Part shown: in pieces, positions 9,969 to 17,740 of the stretch
Numbering within the stretch: position 1 is the stretch's first letter
Layout: each line of letters begins with the position of its first letter
Assembly: GCF_019931145.1 (NCBI RefSeq)
Contig: NZ_JAIOUV010000008.1
Span: 1-64,000, forward strand
Origin: Marinicella meishanensis
Lineage (GTDB): Bacteria > Pseudomonadota > Gammaproteobacteria > Xanthomonadales > Marinicellaceae
DNA length: 64,000 nt
Direction of reading: 5' to 3'
Made by a program: the position numbers and the translations under genes
Notes under the pieces: model-generated
What the model saw: only the letters and a program-made list of their open reading frames with translations
Database searches by the model: none
Told to the model about the DNA's origin: nothing

Positions 9969-11174
9969 ATGAATCAATTTTTGGCATTTCTGGAAACCGG
10001 TCTGTTGGATTTTTCAGCCTGGCAAATGGTGCTCTATACCTTCATTGTGGTGCAAGTCACGCTGTCAGGCGTCAGCTTGTATCTGCACCGGGAACAAACC
10101 CACCGTGGTATCCAAATGCACCCGGTGTTGCAACACTTCTACCGCTTCTGGCTGTGGTTCACCACCGGCATGTTGACCAAAGAATGGGTGGCCATTCACC
10201 GCAAGCACCATGCCTATTGCGAAACCGAAGATGACCCGCACAGCCCCCAAATTCACGGCATCAAAAAAGTGCTGTTCCATGGGGTCACGCTGTATACCCA
10301 AGAAAGGAAAGTGTCAGAGACCATGAGTAAATACGGTCAGGGCACACCCGATGATTGGATTGAACGCAACATCTACACCCGCTTTCATTACCTCGGCATC
10401 GTCTTGTTGGCCTTCACCAACATCGCCTTATTTGGGGTGATTGGCCTGTTGATTTATGCCATCCAAATGCTGTGGATTCCATTTTTCGCCGCCGGCGTGA
10501 TCAATGGCATTGGTCATTTCGTGGGCTACCGCAATTACCGCACCGATGATTCCTCACGCAACATCTACCGCTTCGCCTTTTTCATTTTCGGCGAAGAACT
10601 GCACAACAACCACCACGCCTTTCCCTCCTCATGTAAATTCGCCCACAAGAAAGGGGAACATGATTTGGGTTGGTATGTGATCAAAGGCCTGAACAAACTG
10701 GGCCTTTGTCAAATCAAAAAAGTGGTGCCCGATTTGTTTGTGGACGAACAACAAAAAGACATGGACGGTGAAACCGTTAAAGCCATCTTGACCCATAAAT
10801 TCAATGTCTTGCAGGTTTACATCAAAGACGTCATCAAACCGACCTTGACCGAAGAGTATCAAAATGCTTCCAAAGCCTTCAACAAACGGATCAAGAAGTT
10901 CACCCACAGCCTGTCGCTGGATCCCCAGTTCCTCAAAGCCGACATCAAAACCAAATGGAGTGCTTACTTCGAAGACAGCCAATCGCTGAACACTTTGTTG
11001 CAATACAAAAAGGATTTGCAGGCCATTTGGGACAACAACACCAAATCCGTGGAAGAGATGATTGCGGACTTCAAGGCCTGGTGCAGCCAAGCCGAGCAAA
11101 GTGGCAATCGCCTGTTGCAAGAATTTGCCGATACTTTGCGTCGTTACAAGTTACAGACCTTTGCTGCCCGTTGA
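9969..11174 (+). CDS. Membrane fatty acid (acyl-lipid/acyl-CoA) desaturase
   Basis: An integral membrane di-iron desaturase that introduces a cis double bond into fatty acyl chains to adjust membrane fluidity. The three His boxes are complete: H40-R-E-Q-T-H45, H77-R-K-H-H81 and H212-N-N-H-H216, set between hydrophobic helices in the expected topology. At 401 residues it has a charged, helical C-terminal extension of about 140 residues after the third box, longer than the minimal desaturase core but seen in gammaproteobacterial DesA-type enzymes. Regiospecificity cannot be read from the sequence. It appears to be a single-gene unit, ended by a bidirectional terminator shared with the convergent repeat-protein gene. 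Confidence 0.92.
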   Translation: MNQFLAFLETGLLDFSAWQMVLYTFIVVQVTLSGVSLYLHREQTHRGIQMHPVLQHFYRFWLWFTTGMLTKEWVAIHRKHHAYCETEDDPHSPQIHGIKKVLFHGVTLYTQERKVSETMSKYGQGTPDDWIERNIYTRFHYLGIVLLAFTNIALFGVIGLLIYAIQMLWIPFFAAGVINGIGHFVGYRNYRTDDSSRNIYRFAFFIFGEELHNNHHAFPSSCKFAHKKGEHDLGWYVIKGLNKLGLCQIKKVVPDLFVDEQQKDMDGETVKAILTHKFNVLQVYIKDVIKPTLTEEYQNASKAFNKRIKKFTHSLSLDPQFLKADIKTKWSAYFEDSQSLNTLLQYKKDLQAIWDNNTKSVEEMIADFKAWCSQAEQSGNRLLQEFADTLRRYKLQTFAAR

Positions 11175-11193
11175 AGGGATTGAATCAAGCATC

Positions 11194-11223
11194 AAAAAAA
11201 CCGGGCCATGCCCGGTTTTTTTT
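11194..11223. terminator. Bidirectional terminator between the desaturase and repeat-protein genes
   Basis: ACCGGGC/GCCCGGT stem flanked by seven A on the left and eight T on the right, so it can act on both strands. It lies between two convergent stop codons. Confidence 0.9.
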
Positions 11224-11244
11224 GGGTTCATCAGAACGGGTTGA

Positions 11245-14200
11245 TCAGGGACAGTTCAAAGTTTCAAAATCATTTCTGAATACGTAATCCTGCACATTGA
11301 CCGTGAAGGTGTAGGTCACCGAAGTGTCGTCACCTCCGTTGGCCACGCCACCGTCATCTTGCAATGCCACCGTCACTTCAGCGGCCCCTGCATTACCAGA
11401 GATGACATAGACCAAATCGCCATTGTTGTCGACATCAATGCTGCTGAGTACCCCATTGGGATCACTTTGGATGTTGACAATCATGTCTCGCACCGCCTGA
11501 TCGGCGTCCTCATCATTGGGGCCAAAATCGAATTGACAGGCCAATGATTGAACCGGCGGGCTGCCCAGGTCTGCCAAGCGCAAGTAAACCACATCGTTGA
11601 TCACCATGCTGGGTTCATCGTTCACGGCATCGACTGTGATCGCGACCGCTGCTGAGTCGCTGCCGCCGTTGCCGTCACTGATGGCATAATCAAAGCCCCC
11701 GCTGCCATTGAAGTCAGCCGCTGGCGTGAATTCACAGTTGTTGCCGTTTTGCACCACCGTACCATTGCTGGCATTCGAGCACGAAGTCACACTCAAGGTG
11801 TCGCCCAGGTCTGGATCAGAATCGCCATTCAGCACCGCCACCGAGACCATGGTGTCCTCTGTGGTGTTGGCATTGTCATCAACAGCCACCGGATCGTCGT
11901 TCACCGGATCTACCGTTACGGTGACCGAGGCCGAATCGTTGCCACCGTTGCCGTCACTGATGGCGTAGTTGAAGCCACCGGTGCCATTGAAGTTCAAGGC
12001 GGGGGTGAACTCACAATTGTTACCGACCCGCACCACGGTGCCGTTACTGGCACCAGTACAAGCCGTCACACTCAAGGTGTCGCCGGCATCCGGATCGGAG
12101 TCACCAGTCAAGACGGCCACCGACACCAAGGTGTCTTCATTGGTCACAGCCGCATCATCCGCCGCCACTGGATCGTCGTTTACTGGGTCCACGGTGACCG
12201 TTACTGCAGCGCTGTCTGAGCCGCCGTTGCCGTCACTGATGGTGTAATTGAAACCGCCGGTGCCGTTGAAGTTCAAGGCCGGGGTGAACTCACAGTTGTT
12301 GCCAACCCGAACCACAGAGCCATTCGAGGCGCCAGAACAGGCCGTCACACTCAAGGTGTCACCGGGATCGATGTCACTGTCACCGGTCAACACCGCGACT
12401 GAGACCATGACGTCTTCGTCGGTGGTGGCCGCATCATCGACCGCCACCGGATCGTCGTTCACCGGATCAATGGTCACCGTGACCGAGGCCGAATCGTTGC
12501 CACCGTTGCCGTCACTGATGGCGTAGGTGAAGCCACCGGTGCCATTGAAGTTCAAGGCTGGGGTGTACTCACAATTGTTGCCGTTTTGCACCACCGAACC
12601 GTTCGAAGCGCCGGAACAAGAAGTCACACTCAGGGTGTCGCCGGCATCGACATCGCTGTCACCGGTCAACACCGCCACTGAGACCATGACGTCTTCGTCG
12701 GTGGTGGCCGCATCATCGACTGCCACCGGGTCGTCGTTCACCGGATCTACCGTTACGGTGACCGAGGCCGTGTCGCTGCCGCCATTGCCATCACTGATGG
12801 CGTAGTTGAAACCACCGGTGCCATTGAAGTTCAGAGCTGGGGTGAACTCACAGTTGTTGCCGTTTTGCACCACCGAACCGTTCGAAGCGCCGGAACAAGA
12901 AGTCACACTCAGGGTGTCGCCGGCATCGACATCGCTGTCTCCGGTCAACACCGCCACTGAGACCATCACGTCTTCATCGGTGGTGGCCGCGTCATCGACT
13001 GCCACCGGGTCGTCGTTCACCGGATCAACCGTTACGGTGACCGAGGCCGTGTCGCTGCCGCCGTTGCCGTCACTGATGGCGTAGTTGAAACCACCAGATC
13101 CATTGAAATTCAAGGCCGGGGTGAATTCACAGTTGTTGCCGTTTTGCACCACGGTGCCATTGGAGGCACCCGAACAAGAAGTCACACTCAGGGTGTCACC
13201 GGCGTCGGGATCTGAATCATTGGTCAGCACCGCCACCGACACCATCACGTCTTCGTCGGTGGTGGCGTTGTCATCCACCGCCACCGGGTCGGCATTGGCC
13301 TGACAAGTGACCGTGACTGCCACTGTGGCCGATGAACCGCCGTTGATGGTGTAGTTGAAATCATCGGTGGTCACCCCATCGTTACAATAGTCGGCATCCG
13401 GGGTGTAACTGACGTTGGCAGCGGTGAAGGTGGTGCTGCCATTGCTGGGTTGGGTCACTGCGGTGACTTCCAACAGCCCCCCATCCGGATCGGTGTCATT
13501 ATCGAGCACATCGATCACGTTGTTGCTGCTGTTCTCCAGCACGGTGTCGGCATCCGCCACCGCCGTGGGATCATCATCGATGCCATTGATGCCGATGTTG
13601 ACCGTGGCCAGGTTACATTTCACCGGGGTGCCATCATCACAAGCGTTGTAAGTGAATGAATCGGTCGGTGCTTCATCGCCATTGTGGCTGTAACTGAAGG
13701 TGCCGTTGGCATTCAAACTGAAGCTGCTGGCATCGGCTGGGCCTGAGACCAAGACCGCCACCAAGCTGTCGCTGGCGTCCGGATCGGAGTCGTTGTTCAA
13801 CACGGTGCCTGAGCCGCCATCCAATAATGTGGTGGTGGCCCCTTCATTGACCGTGATGCTGTCATTCACGGCGTTGGGATCCTGGTTACAAAACTCCCCA
13901 AATGCGGTTTCATACAGACCACTTTCGGTGGCCCCACCGGTGTTGGTCACGGCGTGTTTGTTGTAAACCCAAAAACACTCGTCATTGGGATCCACCGCCA
14001 CCGAAGTATAGTCACCCCAGCGGTTGGTACCGCCAAAAGCGCGGTGGTAAAAATCGGTGCCCACCCGAATCGCTTCAGAGGCCCGCATGGTGCCAGCGGC
14101 ATCACCCGGTGAACGCACCGAAAAATACGATCCGGGGAAGATGCTGGGTGAGGATGCCGAATAGCCCACACCGATGCCACCATCGGCGTTCACCGCAATG

Positions 14201-15621
14201 GATGGAAAAAAGGTGAAGGTACCGGCTGAAATGTCCTCGCCATCAATGATGCCGAAATCATCCAGGGCAATGGCACCGCCGTTGCCATCAAACACCCACC
14301 AGGATGCCGAGGTTTCACCCAGCTCGGTGTTGCTCTCAATGGTCGCCGTCGAGAATACTTGGCCATCACGCCACACCGCGTCCAAAGCGCGCGGATCGTT
14401 GGTTTCCAGGGTCAAGCCAGAACCTGACTGTGGCGCCGAAGGCAATGGGCCAACATTGGGCTCGATGTTCCCCACGCCTAAGAATTGTTGGGTGAAACTC
14501 ACCGCACCTAAGGGGTTGTCGACCCGCACGGTTTGCCAGAATTCATTGCCACCGGCGGCCAAGCGGGAATACGACATCAAATAAGTGCCCATGCCTGCTG
14601 GCGGGGTGCCATAGGTGTGTGCCGGTTGGGTGGTGGTGGCCACCCCGCCCCCACCATAAGGATCCAACGGGCCAATCACACTGACCGCACCGCCGCTGTA
14701 AAAACCGACTTTGTCGATCATCCACAAACGCACGCCACCATAGCCTCCGGCACCATAACCAAACATGTTACCGGTGATATAGACCACTTCTTCATCCACC
14801 GCAAAGCCAGGATAATCAAACCAACGATCGGCGCCACTGATGAACACTTCGCTGTCAAAGGCATGCATGAACCAGGCGCCATTCGGATCCGACGTGGCTG
14901 ACACCGCCACCAACACCCGTGAGGTGTCGTCTGGATCGCCATTTGCGGTGTCTTGCCGCTCCAGGGTGATCACCACAAAGCGGTCCTCATATTGGTCATA
15001 CAACACTTTCGGGTCAAAAGTGAAATTCACCGGCGAGACCGGCGCAAAAAAGGTTTCCAGTGAGCGGCTGCTGCCATTCGTGCCATCGGTGTCATAAAAC
15101 TCAATGGTGGTGTTGAACACATTGACCACCTGGTTGGGGCCAGCAGCCCCATGGGGATCGGCGGGGATGAAAATGAAACCACCGTTGTTAACAGAATTGG
15201 TCACCTGGCCACCGGCACTGATGGACGACACCAGGCTTTTGGTTTCAGGTTGTTCTTCAGGCCATGGTTGATCGACTTGAGCCAATTCTTCCGGGCTGAT
15301 TTTTTCATAGCGGAAGCCGCCTTTTCTGAACTTGGGCGTGGTGTCCATTTCCATGGTCAGTTGGCCTTGCAGCTCTGGGCTCAAAGTCTGGTAGCTGACC
15401 GGTGGTTGCACCATGCGCCCGGGCAAGGCAATGCCGTATTCGGTGCCACCTGGTAGTGGTTGGAAACTGGGTGGTATCTGGTCATCAGACAACACCCCAA
15501 CCTCCGGTTTGTTGGCGGCCTGCTGCTGTTGTTGATCGGTTTCGGCTTGTTCTTGGGTGGTCATCAAGCCCCAGGTGATGGCCAGCAGTAAACCGGCCAG
15601 TACAGTCATTTTTAATTTCAT
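11245..15621 (-). CDS. Secreted tandem-95 (cadherin-like) repeat protein with F-x-x-x-F-E tail
   Basis: 1458 residues. A signal peptide (M-K-L-K-M-T-V-L-A-G-L-L-L-A) precedes a Gln-rich linker. Residues of roughly 60-570 form a unique domain with no enzymatic motif I recognise; it may be a beta-propeller-like fold, which is a guess. Next come two or three divergent Ig/cadherin-like units and six near-identical 93-residue units beginning N-D-D-P-V-A-V-D-D, each with an S-x-C-S-x-A-S-N-G Cys and a second Cys in N-N-C-E. The final domain ends in Y-V-F-R-N-D-F-E followed by six residues. The C-terminal tail resembles those of the giant protein at the left edge and of the small protein at 36476-37114. 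A good ribosome site (GGGGAAGCA before ATG) supports the start. The likely role is a cell-surface or secreted matrix/adhesin protein. Confidence 0.85.
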   Translation of the reverse strand: MKLKMTVLAGLLLAITWGLMTTQEQAETDQQQQQAANKPEVGVLSDDQIPPSFQPLPGGTEYGIALPGRMVQPPVSYQTLSPELQGQLTMEMDTTPKFRKGGFRYEKISPEELAQVDQPWPEEQPETKSLVSSISAGGQVTNSVNNGGFIFIPADPHGAAGPNQVVNVFNTTIEFYDTDGTNGSSRSLETFFAPVSPVNFTFDPKVLYDQYEDRFVVITLERQDTANGDPDDTSRVLVAVSATSDPNGAWFMHAFDSEVFISGADRWFDYPGFAVDEEVVYITGNMFGYGAGGYGGVRLWMIDKVGFYSGGAVSVIGPLDPYGGGGVATTTQPAHTYGTPPAGMGTYLMSYSRLAAGGNEFWQTVRVDNPLGAVSFTQQFLGVGNIEPNVGPLPSAPQSGSGLTLETNDPRALDAVWRDGQVFSTATIESNTELGETSASWWVFDGNGGAIALDDFGIIDGEDISAGTFTFFPSIAVNADGGIGVGYSASSPSIFPGSYFSVRSPGDAAGTMRASEAIRVGTDFYHRAFGGTNRWGDYTSVAVDPNDECFWVYNKHAVTNTGGATESGLYETAFGEFCNQDPNAVNDSITVNEGATTTLLDGGSGTVLNNDSDPDASDSLVAVLVSGPADASSFSLNANGTFSYSHNGDEAPTDSFTYNACDDGTPVKCNLATVNIGINGIDDDPTAVADADTVLENSSNNVIDVLDNDTDPDGGLLEVTAVTQPSNGSTTFTAANVSYTPDADYCNDGVTTDDFNYTINGGSSATVAVTVTCQANADPVAVDDNATTDEDVMVSVAVLTNDSDPDAGDTLSVTSCSGASNGTVVQNGNNCEFTPALNFNGSGGFNYAISDGNGGSDTASVTVTVDPVNDDPVAVDDAATTDEDVMVSVAVLTGDSDVDAGDTLSVTSCSGASNGSVVQNGNNCEFTPALNFNGTGGFNYAISDGNGGSDTASVTVTVDPVNDDPVAVDDAATTDEDVMVSVAVLTGDSDVDAGDTLSVTSCSGASNGSVVQNGNNCEYTPALNFNGTGGFTYAISDGNGGNDSASVTVTIDPVNDDPVAVDDAATTDEDVMVSVAVLTGDSDIDPGDTLSVTACSGASNGSVVRVGNNCEFTPALNFNGTGGFNYTISDGNGGSDSAAVTVTVDPVNDDPVAADDAAVTNEDTLVSVAVLTGDSDPDAGDTLSVTACTGASNGTVVRVGNNCEFTPALNFNGTGGFNYAISDGNGGNDSASVTVTVDPVNDDPVAVDDNANTTEDTMVSVAVLNGDSDPDLGDTLSVTSCSNASNGTVVQNGNNCEFTPAADFNGSGGFDYAISDGNGGSDSAAVAITVDAVNDEPSMVINDVVYLRLADLGSPPVQSLACQFDFGPNDEDADQAVRDMIVNIQSDPNGVLSSIDVDNNGDLVYVISGNAGAAEVTVALQDDGGVANGGDDTSVTYTFTVNVQDYVFRNDFETLNCP
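11620..13294 (-). repeat. Six 279-bp in-frame coding repeats
   Basis: Six consecutive 93-codon units of the tandem-95/VCBS-like type. Equivalent positions are exactly 279 bp apart (for example 11969, 12248, 12527, 12806 and 13085). The inner units differ mostly at silent sites, which suggests expansion by unequal recombination. Confidence 0.9.
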
Positions 15622-15776
15622 TGCTTCCCCTGTTTTTATGGCGGATAATTTTTAAAGGAAGAATCATTGTAATGAAAAAGCCATGACTTGACCAATGAAA
15701 TGGACCTAACGGCCCACAATGAGTCATATTGACCGCTACCCAACACCGTTGGTCGCCAAAAACTTGGTGGGGTAAC

Positions 15777-15803
15777 AAAAAAAGGCCCTGTTTCCAGGGC
15801 CTT
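15777..15803 (-). terminator. Rho-independent terminator of the DUF885 gene
   Basis: On the minus strand AAGGCCCTG/CAGGGCCTT forms a 9-bp stem followed by seven T, 23 bases past the stop codon of the DUF885 gene. Confidence 0.88.
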
Positions 15804-15826
15804 TTCCAGCTCAATGTGACCGCTGC

Positions 15827-17584
15827 TCAGTTTTTCAATTGCGGTGCAATGAAATTTTCTTCCACCGCCTTGCCCAACAAGTCAGGTGGCAACAAGCCTT
15901 GTTGCAAAATGAAATCATGGAAGTCCTTTTGCACGAATTGATCTTTCAATTTCAATTCCGTTTTGGCCCGCAACTGTAACAGCTTTTCATAGCCATAGTA
16001 GTAAGCCGTGGCCTGGGCTGGGGAGCGGAAGGTGTAGCGATCGATTTCGGTTTGGGCATTCAAATCATCCTCACCCACATCTTCCATCAGGATGCGCTTG
16101 GCTTCCGCCGGGGTGATCAAGCCCAAATTCAACATCGGATCCAACCAAATGCGAGCGGCCCGAAGCAAGCGGGCTTGCAATGAATACAACTGACCTTCCA
16201 GTGGCATGTATTGCTTGCTGATGGCCTCGGCATACAAAGCCCAACCTTCGACATTGGCAGAGTTGAAGGCAAACAAAGCCCGCGCCGTGGAAACGCCACC
16301 ACGCAACATGGTGGTGAATTGCAATTCATGACCGGGTCTGGCCTCATGGGCTGACAAGGTCCACATCATGGCCTTAAAAGCATAATCGTTTTTGGGCCAG
16401 CTGCCGTCTTCGTTTGGCTCGATTCTGGGTACGATGAACTCAGGAAACTCGCCGGTGTTGCCCACCAAGCGAGGCACATCCAAATGCGCAGCCGGTTGTT
16501 GGGCGGTTTCTGCCGCGGTCGCCATGCGCGCCCGGGCCGGTTCATTGGGCAATGAAATCAGTTCATGCTTCTCAATGATTTGATCCAAGGCACGCATCAC
16601 CGCAGCGTATTCTTCCATCAGTGCATCGCCGTGAACTTGGTCATCCTTCAACAACTCCATCACTTCCCGGTAATCGTTGGTTTCATAACCCATTTTTTCG
16701 GCCACCAAAGGGGCCAAGGCCATCATTTCAAAGCGGATGTTCATGAATGCGTTTTGCCCGATCACCATCAGCTCTTCCGGTGACGCATCCACCCCATAGT
16801 TTTTCAACTGCAATTCGTACAGCTCACGGGGCAGGACCGCGCTTTCCCGGGTGTTTGGCAGGATGTTGGCTTTGACCCATTCGTTGTAGTCTTTGAGCTG
16901 ATCCTGCAACAATTGCAAATCGGCTTCATAGCCACTCAGGTCGGTTTGACCAAACACTTGGCTCAATCCATCAATGAAAATGGTCGACCGCTGGATGTCT
17001 TGTTCAACCTCACCGCGATAGGGTTTGATCAAATCTTTTTCACCCATGCGCTCGGTCAAGCGTTCTTTGGCCAGCTCCACCAAGGGCTCATAACCTTTGG
17101 CGGTGCCGTTGTATTTTTTCAGGCGCACCAACGCCGCTTGTTGGCGCTCAAAAGGCACTTGTTTGTCCAACAAACCATTGAACCCCGCGAAGATCAAACC
17201 CACCACGTTGCCGTACGGCAACACCTTGGCATCATTGATTTTGGTCGCTTCGATGTTGTCTTTAACCGACTGAATCATGATCTCAATGTCTTGTTTAACC
17301 CGTGGATCGGTGGCTTTGGCCAGTTCTTTGTTCAACATGGCCAGGTTGTCTTCGGCATTTTGTAATTGCCGTTTGACCAAGTCATCGCGCAAATCGAAAA
17401 TGGCCTCATCGTAGCCATCGACCCCAGTTTGACCAGCAAACTCCGGCGCAAATTTGGCCCCGGACTCGAGAATTTTATAAGCAATGGCATTGGACTTTTT
17501 GACCCACTCGGGCTCTTCTGCCCAAGCCGCAGCCTGCCACAGCAACACCATCAAAATGAAAACAGGATTGAATTTTTTGTGCAT
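15827..17584 (-). CDS. DUF885 family exported metallohydrolase
   Basis: 585 residues with an N-terminal signal peptide (M-H-K-K-F-N-P-V-F-I-L-M-V-L-L-W). The family diagnostic zinc motif is H-E-A-R-P-G-H-E-L-Q at residues 413-422, matching the H-E-x-x-P-G-H-x-x-Q pattern of DUF885 proteins. These are distant relatives of zinc carboxypeptidases. Activity on peptides is likely but unproven. I chose the ATG at 17584 because GGTGG sits six bases upstream and the signal peptide begins there; a start eight codons earlier has no advantage. It is a single gene with its own terminator. Confidence 0.85.
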   Translation of the reverse strand: MHKKFNPVFILMVLLWQAAAWAEEPEWVKKSNAIAYKILESGAKFAPEFAGQTGVDGYDEAIFDLRDDLVKRQLQNAEDNLAMLNKELAKATDPRVKQDIEIMIQSVKDNIEATKINDAKVLPYGNVVGLIFAGFNGLLDKQVPFERQQAALVRLKKYNGTAKGYEPLVELAKERLTERMGEKDLIKPYRGEVEQDIQRSTIFIDGLSQVFGQTDLSGYEADLQLLQDQLKDYNEWVKANILPNTRESAVLPRELYELQLKNYGVDASPEELMVIGQNAFMNIRFEMMALAPLVAEKMGYETNDYREVMELLKDDQVHGDALMEEYAAVMRALDQIIEKHELISLPNEPARARMATAAETAQQPAAHLDVPRLVGNTGEFPEFIVPRIEPNEDGSWPKNDYAFKAMMWTLSAHEARPGHELQFTTMLRGGVSTARALFAFNSANVEGWALYAEAISKQYMPLEGQLYSLQARLLRAARIWLDPMLNLGLITPAEAKRILMEDVGEDDLNAQTEIDRYTFRSPAQATAYYYGYEKLLQLRAKTELKLKDQFVQKDFHDFILQQGLLPPDLLGKAVEENFIAPQLKN

Positions 17585-17692
17585 AGGTATCCACCAAAAT
17601 AAAGTCAAATCATTATATGAGTATGACTGCCAGGTTACATGGGCTGTAGGTCACGAGTTGTTGGCAGCGCTGGCTTTGTGCCAGACACGGAC

Positions 17693-17719
17693 AAAAAAAG
17701 GCCAGCCTGAGCTGACCTT
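17693..17719 (-). terminator. Rho-independent terminator of the M16 peptidase gene
   Basis: Minus-strand stem AAGGTCAGC/GCTGGCCTT (one G-U pair) with a 4-base loop and seven T, 21 bases past the peptidase stop codon. Confidence 0.85.
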
Positions 17720-17740
17720 TTCACAGTGTTCAAGTGACCC

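Noticed and set aside
11708-13303. Serial plus-strand frames of 86-92 residues opposite the tandem-95 repeats
   Set aside because: They recur at exactly 279-bp spacing, so they are shadows of the repeated minus-strand gene and not a gene family.
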